The notes beneath the pieces were generated by a model. It was not told the DNA's origin and made no database searches. It worked only from the letters and a program-made list of their open reading frames with translations. Source: JAUILA01 sp050289805 (GTDB lineage Bacteria > Bacteroidota > Bacteroidia > Cytophagales > Cyclobacteriaceae). From it: DNA of 64,000 nucleotides. The position numbers were made by a program, and so were the translations under genes. Shown piece by piece: positions 45,374 to 53,405 of the stretch. The DNA lies in NCBI GenBank assembly GCA_050289805.1, contig JBNKGL010000003.1, positions 248,001 through 312,000 on the forward strand. The letters run 5' to 3'. Position 1 is the first letter of the stretch. The number at the start of each line of letters is the position of its first letter.

Positions 45374-45406
45374 AAAAGCCATCCGCGATACCGGGTGGCT
45401 TTTTTC
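45374..45406 (+). terminator. Intrinsic terminator after rho
   Basis: GCCATCCG (45378-45385) pairs with CGGGTGGC (45392-45399) in an 8-bp stem with one G-U pair and a six-base loop, followed by a T-tract. The next gene's promoter element begins 15 nt later. Confidence 0.85.
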
Positions 45407-45420
45407 ATTTTTAATGTGCA

Positions 45421-45428
45421 TATCTTTG
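45421..45428 (+). promoter_or_regulatory. -7 promoter element of the serine dehydratase gene
   Basis: TATCTTTG is a perfect TAnnTTTG element 20 nt before the ATG at 45449. The region where the -33 TTG would lie is the T-tract of the rho terminator, which offers TTT but not TTG. The element lies inside a longer reading frame from 45395 and so supports the start at 45449. Confidence 0.6.
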
Positions 45429-45448
45429 CAGAAACTAACAATTGCATT

Positions 45449-46360
45449 ATGGGATTCAAACTGACAGATTTCGCTGGCTGGAAGGCCTATTGCCTTGAGA
45501 ATGATGTACCACTTTTTCAACCAATACTCGAATATGAGAAGGAGCAAAAAGGAAACAGTGAAGACGTCGTTTGGGACAGGTTGTCCTATGCCTTTAATGT
45601 AATGAAAGAAGCAGTTGATACCGGTCTGAGTGAAGCAATGGAATCGAGGTCCGGGATGATCAAAAGTGGAGCCCGAAAAGTATTTGGATGCGATGTCACC
45701 GTTTTATCGCCCGAATTTCAACGGCTTATTGCACGTGCCCTTGCGGCTAAGGAAGTTAATTCATGTATGGGCCGGGTAGTGGCGGCGCCAACAGCCGGAG
45801 CATCCGGTATCCTCCCTGGCACACTCTACACCCTGCAGGAAATCCATGATCTGGAGGAACGAAAAATTCTGGAAGGTCTCCTGATCGGAGCAGGAATTGC
45901 TCTCATCATTGAACAGCGTGCTTCTCTGGCAGGTGCCGTTGGCGGATGCCAGGCGGAGACAGGCAGTGCGGCGGCGATGGCGGCAGGTGCTATTGTCTAC
46001 TGTCTTGGCGGAAATATTGATCAGGTTTTTAATGCAGTTGCCATAACCATTCAGTGTACGCTCGGATTAATATGTGATCCTGTGGCTGGTTTGGTGGAAG
46101 TTCCTTGTGTGGTCCGAAATGCCAGCGCAGCAGCCATTGCCAATAGTTCAGCTCAAATCGCACTGGCAGATGTGGATAGCGTAATCCCTGTGGATGAATG
46201 TGTGGATGCCATGGGAGAAGTAGGACAAAGCATGGAAGATCGCTATAAGGAAACTGCTTTGGGCGGACTAGCAGCGACACCTACAGGCCAGGCAATTTCA
46301 AAAAAAGTACTTATACAGCAGATAGAGATATTGCCTGACGAAGATCAGCCGGACGCATAA
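45449..46360 (+). CDS. L-serine ammonia-lyase, iron-sulfur type, alpha-subunit form
   Basis: The protein is 303 residues from the ATG at 45449. It deaminates L-serine to pyruvate with a [4Fe-4S] cluster. The cluster cysteines are visible in GGCQAETGSAAAMAAGA and CDPVAGLVEVPC (11 residues apart, as in bacterial serine dehydratases). VAAPTAGASGILPG is another family block. It covers only the alpha (catalytic) portion. No beta-subunit gene lies beside it, so the partner is either elsewhere or not needed. The gene overlaps the convergent membrane protein gene by 50 nt. Confidence 0.9.
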   Translation: MGFKLTDFAGWKAYCLENDVPLFQPILEYEKEQKGNSEDVVWDRLSYAFNVMKEAVDTGLSEAMESRSGMIKSGARKVFGCDVTVLSPEFQRLIARALAAKEVNSCMGRVVAAPTAGASGILPGTLYTLQEIHDLEERKILEGLLIGAGIALIIEQRASLAGAVGGCQAETGSAAAMAAGAIVYCLGGNIDQVFNAVAITIQCTLGLICDPVAGLVEVPCVVRNASAAAIANSSAQIALADVDSVIPVDECVDAMGEVGQSMEDRYKETALGGLAATPTGQAISKKVLIQQIEILPDEDQPDA

Positions 46361-46796
46361 AACCTGGAATTATTTCCTGGCCAAAGGTATAGATCAGCGT
46401 TGTAAATATGACCGACCAAAACAGGGCACTTATAAACATCGAAATGAAAACCTTGTTCCGGGGGGCCCCCATGCTTGCCATTAGCAGCGTGCCTCCAATT
46501 GGAGTAAAGATCAGCGGAGTAAGAAAAGCAACTCCCCTAAGACCGTATTTTTTCCATACCATGACGAACCGTCGATTTCTTCGCGTGAATTTTTTACGCC
46601 TGGCAAACAGCCTGTCAATCACATGTTTTTTTAATGAACTACCCAGAAAAGTAAATAAAAAAACACTACTCATCGTTCCGGTAACAGTGATGGATATGGT
46701 TATCAGAAAATGAAAGCCTGCCGCATAACCTCCAAGGGGGCCAGCGATAAATTTGAACATTGTCAGCAGGTATATGGAAATTATTTTCCAGGTCAC
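46311..46796 (-). CDS. Small polytopic membrane protein of unknown function
   Basis: A 161-residue protein with about four hydrophobic segments, a basic cytoplasmic loop (residues 55-80, rich in Arg and Lys) and the glycine/proline-rich FLTPLIFTPIGGTLLMASMGAPR. The pattern recalls small DedA/SNARE-associated or small multidrug export proteins, but no firm family call is possible. It lies 8 nt after the antiporter gene in the same direction, and its last 50 nt run antisense to the end of the serine dehydratase gene. Confidence 0.7.
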   Translation of the reverse strand: MTWKIISIYLLTMFKFIAGPLGGYAAGFHFLITISITVTGTMSSVFLFTFLGSSLKKHVIDRLFARRKKFTRRNRRFVMVWKKYGLRGVAFLTPLIFTPIGGTLLMASMGAPRNKVFISMFISALFWSVIFTTLIYTFGQEIIPGFMRPADLRQAISLSAV

Positions 46797-46804
46797 GAAT
46801 TCTT

Positions 46805-47755
46805 CTATGTTATTACGGTGTATGTATAATATACGTACAGTAACAACAAAATTGCTCCTGAAATTCGGCCAATCACTCTTTTATAAAGCATCATGGGTAA
46901 AATAATGATGGTCACAAGTATCATGGCAAGCAAATCATACTGAATAATCTCTGAACTCACCTGAATCGGCGTGATAATACTCGTAATCCCCAGAATTGAT
47001 AAAATATTAAAGATGTTGGAACCCATGAGATTACCCACTGCAAGGTCAGTTTCACCCTTCACAGCGGCGACAATCGCAGTAACCAATTCAGGCAAACTCG
47101 TTCCAAGTGCGAGTACGGTAATGCCGATGACCCGTTCACTAACTCCCAGCAGCATGGCCAGGTCTCTTGCTCCGCCAACGAACCAGTCGGAACCATAATA
47201 CAAACCCACACAACCGATCAGGATATAAAGTATATCGCGGACTACATTTTCCGAGCCTTTAGGTATATCATAGTTGGCATCCGCCAGAATCTGCGCCTTC
47301 GTTTCACGGCGCGATTTCATGATAATAAAAAGCGTATAGCTGATAAGAATGACCAGGAATAAAAGGCCGGTCCAAACGTTCAATAATGGACTGGATTTCA
47401 ACAGGAAGTACAGCAAAAGGCTGCTTCCAATCGCCACCGGCCAGTCAATTTTTATACTATTGGCATTCACACTAATCGGACCAATCAGGGCTGTTACTCC
47501 CATCACGAGTGCCAGGTTACAAATATTTGACCCTACCACATTTCCCATGGTCATATCGGGGCTTCCTGAGAGCGCAGCTTTCACACTGATCAGCAACTCA
47601 GGGGCCGACGTACCAAACGCCACAATTGTAAGCCCAACCACGAGTGGTGAAATCTTTGCCTTCAGGGCAATACTGGACGATCCACGCACGAGCAATTCCC
47701 CTCCCAAAATGAGGATGATCAAACCTACGATCAAAATAGCTATCTGTGAAAACAT
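46805..47755 (-). CDS. Calcium/sodium antiporter, YrbG/CaCA family
   Basis: A 316-residue exchanger with ten predicted helices in two inverted halves. The alpha-1 repeat reads VAFGTSAPELLIS and the alpha-2 repeat LALGTSLPELVTAIVAA, each followed by a VGSN or MGSN motif (GNVVGSNICN and GNLMGSNIFN), the ion-binding signature of the CaCA superfamily. It would exchange Na+ or H+ against Ca2+. It is 3 nt after upp and 8 nt before the small membrane protein gene, a three-gene unit on the minus strand. Confidence 0.92.
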   Translation of the reverse strand: MFSQIAILIVGLIILILGGELLVRGSSSIALKAKISPLVVGLTIVAFGTSAPELLISVKAALSGSPDMTMGNVVGSNICNLALVMGVTALIGPISVNANSIKIDWPVAIGSSLLLYFLLKSSPLLNVWTGLLFLVILISYTLFIIMKSRRETKAQILADANYDIPKGSENVVRDILYILIGCVGLYYGSDWFVGGARDLAMLLGVSERVIGITVLALGTSLPELVTAIVAAVKGETDLAVGNLMGSNIFNILSILGITSIITPIQVSSEIIQYDLLAMILVTIIILPMMLYKRVIGRISGAILLLLYVYYTYTVIT

Positions 47756-47758
47756 ACT

Positions 47759-48406
47759 TTATATCTTGGGTCCATAAGAAAGGTCACCAGCATCTCCGAG
47801 TCCGGGCACAATATACGCCGAAGCATTGAGCTTTTCATCGAGTGAGCCAGTCCATATCTCATACGGTACGTTAATTTTTTCACGAATGAAGTTTACCCCC
47901 TCCGGTGCCGCAACAGCAGAAATAAAAAATATTTTACGGGGCATTCCACTTTCATGGATTAAATGGGCTGCATCAATCATGGAATGTCCTGTTGCCAGCA
48001 TTGGATCAATCAGGAAAACCGTTTTTCCCTTCGTTTCGGGCAGTGCCTTATAATTCATTTCAATACCCGTCGACGTCCCTTCAGATTCCAGCCGGTATGC
48101 CCCGATAAAACCTACTGTGGCTTCATCGAAAATCTCCTGAAAACCTTCGAGAAAAGGGCTTCCTGCACGTAAAATTGTTACAAGAACAAGGTCCTCGGCC
48201 AGGACCTCCATCAACTTACTTCCTAATGGCGTTTCCACCGATACCTGCCGATACGACAATTTCTCTGAAATTTTCAAAGCCATCGCAATACCCAACCTTT
48301 TCATATTATTTCTGAAACGCCCTTTATGCTTTTGAATATCTTTGTGGCGCATTTCAAAAAGAAATTGATTTGCTGCAGAACTGTTTTCAGTTAAAATTGT
48401 GAGCAT
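47759..48406 (-). CDS. upp: Uracil phosphoribosyltransferase
   Basis: A 215-residue type I phosphoribosyltransferase that makes UMP from uracil and PRPP. The PRPP loop is in VFLIDPMLATGHSMIDA, preceded by LVTILRAGSPFLEGF, and the C-terminal uracil-binding part is YIVPGLGDAGDLSYG. It starts the upp-antiporter-membrane protein unit and is divergent from the peptidase gene, 78 nt away. Together with udk it gives the cell two uracil/uridine salvage steps in this window. Confidence 0.93.
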   Translation of the reverse strand: MLTILTENSSAANQFLFEMRHKDIQKHKGRFRNNMKRLGIAMALKISEKLSYRQVSVETPLGSKLMEVLAEDLVLVTILRAGSPFLEGFQEIFDEATVGFIGAYRLESEGTSTGIEMNYKALPETKGKTVFLIDPMLATGHSMIDAAHLIHESGMPRKIFFISAVAAPEGVNFIREKINVPYEIWTGSLDEKLNASAYIVPGLGDAGDLSYGPKI

Positions 48407-48484
48407 GTAAAAAAATGCCGTTACCCGGTAAAGTGTAAAATTTCCGTGGTAAAGATATAAAAATAAGTATTTGATAAAACAGGG

Positions 48485-49420
48485 ATGACAATATATAAGT
48501 ATAAAGACACCGGATTACTCAAGTCACTTTGCTCCGTTCACGCCCCATCAGGCGAAGAATCTGCTATGAAGGATTTTCTGCTGGAGTATATTTCAAATCA
48601 TCAGAAGAAATGGAAAACCCGTCCTGAAATTATTCATGGGGACGATCTGCATGATTGCATTATTCTCCGTTTCGGAAAACCGCGTACAGCAATTTTTGCT
48701 CACATGGACAGCGTTGGATTTACAGTTCGCTATCATGATCAGCTTGTGGCTGTAGGAGGGCCGGATACCGACGCTCCCCACATCCTGGCCGGCCAAGATT
48801 CACTGGGACCGATTGAATGTTCACTTCGAACGACAAGTGAAGGACATCTGTATTACGACTTTCCAAGAGCTATTGACACCGGTACTTCTCTGGTTTTCAA
48901 ATGCAATTTCCGGTCAACGAAGGATTACATAACCAGTTGCTATCTTGATAACCGGCTTGGTATATTCAATGCGTTAAAAGTTGCTGAAACCCTCGAAGAC
49001 GGTCTGATCATTTTCAGTTCCTATGAAGAACACGGGGGTGGATCTGTTCCATTTCTAGCCAAAAAGATGGTTGAAGAATATAATGTGAGGCAAGCATTGA
49101 TATCGGATATCACATGGATCACAGACGGCGTGGTTCCCGGCAAAGGGGTGGCAATTTCATTGCGGGATAGAAACATTCCAAGAAAATCCTATCTCAATAA
49201 GATTCTAACGCTGGCAAATTCATCAAAAATACCATATCAGCTTGAGGTGGAAGGAGCTGGTTCTTCCGATGGTCGTGAATTACAGCAGTCCCCCTACGCG
49301 ATTGACTGGTGCTTTATCGGTGCCGCTGAGCAAAATGTTCACTCGCCTGATGAAAAAGTCCATCGAAGAGATATTGATTCCATGATTGATATGTACCGGT
49401 ATCTCATGGTACATCTTTGA
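48485..49420 (+). CDS. M42-type metalloaminopeptidase-like protein
   Basis: A 311-residue protein with metal-binding segments of the M42/M20 clan: APSGEES near the N terminus, the ligand His in FAHMDSVGF, the bridging Asp in CYLDNRLG, the Glu pair in SSYEEHGGG, and a late His in QNVHSPDEK. Such enzymes are dinuclear aminopeptidases or deblocking peptidases that form large assemblies in the cytoplasm. M42 members are usually about 350 residues, so this is a slightly short form. The end of the gene holds the promoter of hpt. Confidence 0.82.
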   Translation: MTIYKYKDTGLLKSLCSVHAPSGEESAMKDFLLEYISNHQKKWKTRPEIIHGDDLHDCIILRFGKPRTAIFAHMDSVGFTVRYHDQLVAVGGPDTDAPHILAGQDSLGPIECSLRTTSEGHLYYDFPRAIDTGTSLVFKCNFRSTKDYITSCYLDNRLGIFNALKVAETLEDGLIIFSSYEEHGGGSVPFLAKKMVEEYNVRQALISDITWITDGVVPGKGVAISLRDRNIPRKSYLNKILTLANSSKIPYQLEVEGAGSSDGRELQQSPYAIDWCFIGAAEQNVHSPDEKVHRRDIDSMIDMYRYLMVHL

Positions 49421-49450
49421 ACGGTCAATCGAAGATAATTTCTATATTTG
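49417..49450 (+). promoter_or_regulatory. Promoter of hpt-adk-obg
   Basis: TTG (49417-49419), overlapping the stop codon of the peptidase gene, is followed after 23 nt by TATATTTG (49443-49450), a perfect -7 element at the upper end of the accepted spacing. Transcription near 49457 would exclude the longer in-frame start at 49386 for hpt. Confidence 0.6.
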
Positions 49451-49481
49451 TGTCCTTGTTAAGTGGCTTTGTCTGACCGGA

Positions 49482-50006
49482 ATGATCATAAAAGATAAAA
49501 AATTTGTAAAGCTTATTGAATTCGAGCAGATAAGCCAGAGTATACGTCGCCTGGCCAGGAAGATTAACAAGGATTATAAGGACCGTAATCCGCTCTTCAT
49601 TGTGGTTCTGAACGGGGCATTTATGTTCGCAGCAGACCTGATGAAAGAGGTTCGATCGGATGTGAGAATTACATTCATCAAATTATCATCCTACGAAGCC
49701 ATGGAAAATACAGGGAACATCAAGCAACTGATAGGGTTGAATGAAAATATTTTTCAGCAGGATGTCGTGATTGTCGAGGATATTATCGACAGCGGACAAA
49801 CCGCCAGAAAGATCACAGATGAATTACAAACATTGGGCGCAAAATCGGTGAGCATCGTCTCCTTACTTCGAAAAAATAAGGAAATACATACCGACTTGCC
49901 CGTGGATTATGTGGGATTTGATATTGAGGACAAATTCGTAATCGGTTATGGCCTGGACTATGACGGTCTTGGCAGAAACCTTAAACATATTTATGCTCTG
50001 AAATGA
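49482..50006 (+). CDS. hpt: Hypoxanthine phosphoribosyltransferase
   Basis: The protein is 174 residues from the ATG at 49482; an in-frame extension back to 49386 overlaps the peptidase gene and the promoter and is rejected. The PRPP loop reads VVIVEDIIDSGQTARKI. VVLNGAFMFAADL and VDYVGFDIEDKFVIGYGLDY are conserved purine-PRTase blocks. It salvages hypoxanthine (and usually guanine) to IMP and GMP. It leads the hpt-adk-obg cluster, a common order in Bacteroidota. Confidence 0.94.
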   Translation: MIIKDKKFVKLIEFEQISQSIRRLARKINKDYKDRNPLFIVVLNGAFMFAADLMKEVRSDVRITFIKLSSYEAMENTGNIKQLIGLNENIFQQDVVIVEDIIDSGQTARKITDELQTLGAKSVSIVSLLRKNKEIHTDLPVDYVGFDIEDKFVIGYGLDYDGLGRNLKHIYALK

Positions 50007-50030
50007 GCTCCATTGCGTAAAAAAGTTAGC

Positions 50031-50606
50031 ATGTTAAACATTGTACTATTTGGCCCTCCGGGTGCGGGAAAAGGCACTCAAAGCGAAAAGCTGATCGATA
50101 AATACAACCTTACACACATTTCGACCGGTGATTTATTCAGAAAGCATCTCAGCGAAGGCACCGAGCTCGGAAAACTCGCTCAAAAATACATGGATGATGG
50201 TTTTCTGGTGCCGGACGAAGTCGTTATCGGGATGGTGGAAGATCGTATTAAGCAGGATGATGTGATCAATGGCATTATTTTCGATGGTTTCCCTCGTACA
50301 GTGAAGCAGGCTGAAGCACTGGATAATCTGCTTCAGGAAAACGGGGAACATATATCCGGAATGATCTCATTGGAAGTGCCCCATGATGAACTGAAAAAAC
50401 GCCTGCATGAACGGGGGAAAATCTCCGGAAGGGTTGATGATCAGAATGAGGAAAAAATCAATAACCGTATTCAGGTTTATCTGAAAGAGACGCTGCCTGT
50501 TTCAGAATTTTACCAGAATCAAAATAAATTTTATTCTGTAAACGGAGTAGGAACGATTGATTCAATCTTTAATTCGCTCGTGGATACGATCGAAAAACTC
50601 TCCTGA
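50031..50606 (+). CDS. adk: Adenylate kinase
   Basis: The protein is 191 residues from the ATG at 50031; a TTG 18 nt before is in frame but lies outside the family start. The P-loop is FGPPGAGKGTQ, followed by HISTGDLFRKH, and FDGFPRTVKQA with its catalytic Arg. It has the short lid without the zinc insertion (GKISGRVDDQ). It interconverts 2 ADP with ATP and AMP. The obg gene starts 2 nt after its stop. Confidence 0.95.
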   Translation: MLNIVLFGPPGAGKGTQSEKLIDKYNLTHISTGDLFRKHLSEGTELGKLAQKYMDDGFLVPDEVVIGMVEDRIKQDDVINGIIFDGFPRTVKQAEALDNLLQENGEHISGMISLEVPHDELKKRLHERGKISGRVDDQNEEKINNRIQVYLKETLPVSEFYQNQNKFYSVNGVGTIDSIFNSLVDTIEKLS

Positions 50607-50608
50607 CC

Positions 50609-51604
50609 TTGGCGTCTTCCAATTTTATCGACTATATCAAATTCTGCGCGCGCTCAGGCGCCGGAGGGGCGGGATCTGCACATTTCCGGCGTGAAAAACA
50701 TGTACCCAAGGGTGGTCCTGACGGGGGTAACGGAGGCCGTGGCGGCCATATTATCCTTCGCGGTAATTCACAGCTCTGGACCTTATTACACCTGAAATAT
50801 CAGAAGCATGTAATTGCCGGCAATGGCAACCCGGGAGAAGGTGGAAAACGCACGGGAGCCGATGGTGAAGATATAGTTCTTGAAGTTCCCTTGGGAACGG
50901 TTGCCAGGGAAGCTGAAAGCGGCAGGAAGCTATTTGAAATAACAGAAGACGGGGAAGAACGTGTTTTGCTTGAAGGTGGTCGCGGGGGACTGGGAAATGA
51001 CAATTTTAAGACTCCTACCAACCAGGCACCCCGTTACGCACAGCCCGGGGAGCCAGGCCAGGAAGTATGGATGATCCTTGAACTTAAACTACTGGCTGAT
51101 GTAGGTCTCGTTGGTTTTCCAAATGCAGGTAAATCTACCCTGCTGTCGGTATTGTCTGCAGCCAAACCTGAAATTGCCGATTATCCTTTTACGACATTAA
51201 CGCCAAACCTTGGCGTGGTCGCCTACCGCAACCATCGCTCGTTCGTCATGGCGGATATCCCGGGGATTATCGAAGGTGCTGCTGAAGGAAAAGGCCTTGG
51301 GACAAGATTTCTGAGGCACATCGAGCGAAATTCGGTTCTTTTATTTATGATTCCATCTGATGCGCATAATATCGGTGAGGAATATACTATCCTGCTCAAT
51401 GAGTTAAAAAAACATAATCCCGAATTGCTGGATAAAAAACGGTTGCTCGCAATATCGAAATCAGATTTACTGGACCAGGAACTCATGGATGAAATGAGCA
51501 AGGAGCTACCGTCTGAAATTAAATCTGTCTTCATTTCTGCCGTTACTCAATTCGGTCTGACGGAACTTAAGGATGAACTCTGGAAGATGCTCCAGGACAA
51601 ATAA
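50609..51604 (+). CDS. obg: GTPase Obg/CgtA
   Basis: A 331-residue GTPase linked to large ribosomal subunit assembly. The glycine-rich Obg fold (residues 1-155, with SGAGGAGSAHFRREK and GPDGGNGGRGG) is followed by the G domain. G1 is GFPNAGKSTLL, G2 the TT of FTTLTPNLG, G3 DIPGIIEGA and G4 SKSD. The C-terminal extra domain is missing, as in many Bacteroidota. The start codon is TTG (50609), 2 nt after the adk stop; MASSNFIDY is the family start, and no ATG fits. Confidence 0.94.
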   Translation: MASSNFIDYIKFCARSGAGGAGSAHFRREKHVPKGGPDGGNGGRGGHIILRGNSQLWTLLHLKYQKHVIAGNGNPGEGGKRTGADGEDIVLEVPLGTVAREAESGRKLFEITEDGEERVLLEGGRGGLGNDNFKTPTNQAPRYAQPGEPGQEVWMILELKLLADVGLVGFPNAGKSTLLSVLSAAKPEIADYPFTTLTPNLGVVAYRNHRSFVMADIPGIIEGAAEGKGLGTRFLRHIERNSVLLFMIPSDAHNIGEEYTILLNELKKHNPELLDKKRLLAISKSDLLDQELMDEMSKELPSEIKSVFISAVTQFGLTELKDELWKMLQDK

Positions 51605-51644
51605 TGTCAATTTGACAGCATTAGCTGTTTGGCAACATAATTGT
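51605..51644 (+). promoter_or_regulatory. Palindrome plus sigma-54-like promoter of grpE-dnaJ
   Basis: Directly after the obg stop lies the perfect palindrome TGTCAA-T-TTGACA (51605-51617). After exactly 12 nt follows TGGCAACATAATTGT (51630-51644), which has the geometry of a -24/-12 element (consensus TGGCAC-N5-TTGC): the GG and TTG are in place, with A for C at one and T for C at another position. The grpE ATG is 39 nt downstream. The dnaK region has the same palindrome-to-promoter distance. The sigma-54 reading is an inference. Confidence 0.6.
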
Positions 51645-51683
51645 AAAATTATTCTGAATATCATATAGAACCCATTTTTGGCC

Positions 51684-52268
51684 ATGAAAAAGGAGAATAA
51701 GGAAAATCTGTCAAAAGATTCGATGAATGACGTTGAAAATATGACAGATGAAAATATAAATGAAACGGAAGCCGTGAACGAGAACGCAGGTGATACCTCA
51801 ATGGAGGAAAATATTGAAGCGATAAATAAAATGGAGGCTGAACTGGCAGAAAGCAAGGACAAATACCTGCGCCTTTATTCAGAATTTGAAAATTTCCGGC
51901 GCAGAACAGCGCGTGAAAAGCTTGAATTGATTGATACGGCTGCAGAAGGACTGATGACTGCGCTTCTGCCTGTACTGGATGATTTTGAACGGGCACTTAA
52001 GCTGTCCAATGATGAGACAGACGAACAATCCATTCGAGAAGGAATGGACCTGATCTATCAGAAATTATATAAAACACTAGAGCAAAAGGGCCTTAAAAAC
52101 ATGAACAGCCAGGTCGGGGATGCATTTGACCCGGATTTTCAGGAGGCGATCACACAGATACCTGCACCTGAGGATAAGCTGAAAGGTAAAATTGTTGATG
52201 TTATTGAAAAAGGATATCTGTTGAAAGATAAAGTTATCCGGTACGCTAAAGTTGTCACTGGAAGTTAA
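51684..52268 (+). CDS. grpE: Nucleotide exchange factor GrpE
   Basis: The protein is 194 residues from the ATG at 51684; a TTG 6 nt earlier is in frame but not favoured. An acidic, disordered N terminus (1-55) leads into the long helix (about 55-115) with SEFENFRRRTAREK, and the C-terminal beta domain with GDAFDPDFQEAITQIPAPEDKLKGKIVDVIEKGYLLKDKVIRYAKV. It releases ADP from DnaK and is the first gene of a grpE-dnaJ operon, with dnaJ 6 nt downstream. Confidence 0.94.
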   Translation: MKKENKENLSKDSMNDVENMTDENINETEAVNENAGDTSMEENIEAINKMEAELAESKDKYLRLYSEFENFRRRTAREKLELIDTAAEGLMTALLPVLDDFERALKLSNDETDEQSIREGMDLIYQKLYKTLEQKGLKNMNSQVGDAFDPDFQEAITQIPAPEDKLKGKIVDVIEKGYLLKDKVIRYAKVVTGS

Positions 52269-52274
52269 AAAATT

Positions 52275-53384
52275 ATGTCAAAAAGAGACTTTTACGAAAT
52301 ATTAGGTGTTGATAAATCCGCTACTCCCGAGGAGATTAAAAAGGCCTACCGGAAGGTAGCGATCAAATATCATCCCGATAAAAATCCGGATAATCCGGAG
52401 GCTGAAGATAAATTCAAGGAAGCAGCTGAAGCCTATGAGGTACTCAGTAATCCGGAGAAGCGTGAACGCTATAACAGGTTCGGTCATGCAGGCATGAACG
52501 GCGGCGGATTCAGTGGCGGCGGAATGAATATGGAGGACATCTTCTCCCAGTTTGGTGATATCTTTGGTGGAGGAAGTCCGTTTGACAGCTTTTTTGGCGG
52601 TGGCGGAACCCGGCGAAGACAAAGAAAAGGTTCCAACCTCAGGATCAAACTCAAACTGAACCTGGAGGAAATTGCCCATGGCGTTGAAAAGAAAATCAAG
52701 GTGAACCGCATGGTGAAAGCCGATGGCGTAACCTTCAAAACCTGTTCAACATGCCAGGGCAGCGGTCAGGTACGGAAAGCTGTAAACACCATGCTCGGTC
52801 AAATGGTATCTACCAGTACCTGTCCCACATGTAATGGAAGCGGGCAGCTGATTGATCACAGACCACCCGGCGTAGACAGTTCGGGACTCGTTCCTAAGGA
52901 AGAGGTCATTTCAATTAAAATCCCTGCCGGTGTGAGCGACGGTATGCAGCTCTCCATGTCTGGCAAGGGTAATGAAGCACCTGGCGGAGGACCCGCAGGA
53001 GATTTACTGATCCTTGTAGAAGAACATCATGAAGGACCACTGAAGCGCGAAGGCAATAACGTTGTATTTGATCTTTACATCAGCTTTATTGATGCTGCCC
53101 TGGGAACATCGGTTGAAGTTCCCACCATCAGCGGAAAAGTACGGATTAAGATTGATGCCGGAACTCAAAGTGGTAAAATTTTACGTCTCCGCGGAAAGGG
53201 TATAGAAGATCTCAACGGTTACGGCAAAGGAGATGAGCTTATCCATGTGAATGTATGGACGCCTAAACACCTGAGCTCCGAAGAAAAATCCATGCTGGAA
53301 AAATTACGCAGTTCATCTAATTTCGAACCTAAACCTGGCAGAAATGAAAAGGGATTTTTCGAAAAAATGCGTGAATTCTTTTAA
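52275..53384 (+). CDS. dnaJ: Chaperone DnaJ with a reduced zinc domain
   Basis: A 369-residue DnaK co-chaperone. The J domain (1-70) has HPD at residues 33-35. The Gly/Phe-rich linker spans about 70-115. The zinc domain keeps only two of the usual four CxxCxGxG motifs, Cys157/Cys160 (CSTCQGSG) and Cys183/Cys186 (CPTCNGSG). These correspond by context to motifs 2 and 3, which make one zinc centre; motifs 1 and 4 are missing. Two CTD domains and a short C terminus follow. It delivers substrates to DnaK and stimulates its ATPase. Confidence 0.94.
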   Translation: MSKRDFYEILGVDKSATPEEIKKAYRKVAIKYHPDKNPDNPEAEDKFKEAAEAYEVLSNPEKRERYNRFGHAGMNGGGFSGGGMNMEDIFSQFGDIFGGGSPFDSFFGGGGTRRRQRKGSNLRIKLKLNLEEIAHGVEKKIKVNRMVKADGVTFKTCSTCQGSGQVRKAVNTMLGQMVSTSTCPTCNGSGQLIDHRPPGVDSSGLVPKEEVISIKIPAGVSDGMQLSMSGKGNEAPGGGPAGDLLILVEEHHEGPLKREGNNVVFDLYISFIDAALGTSVEVPTISGKVRIKIDAGTQSGKILRLRGKGIEDLNGYGKGDELIHVNVWTPKHLSSEEKSMLEKLRSSSNFEPKPGRNEKGFFEKMREFF

Positions 53385-53405
53385 TTAAAATACAGAATAA
53401 GAAAA

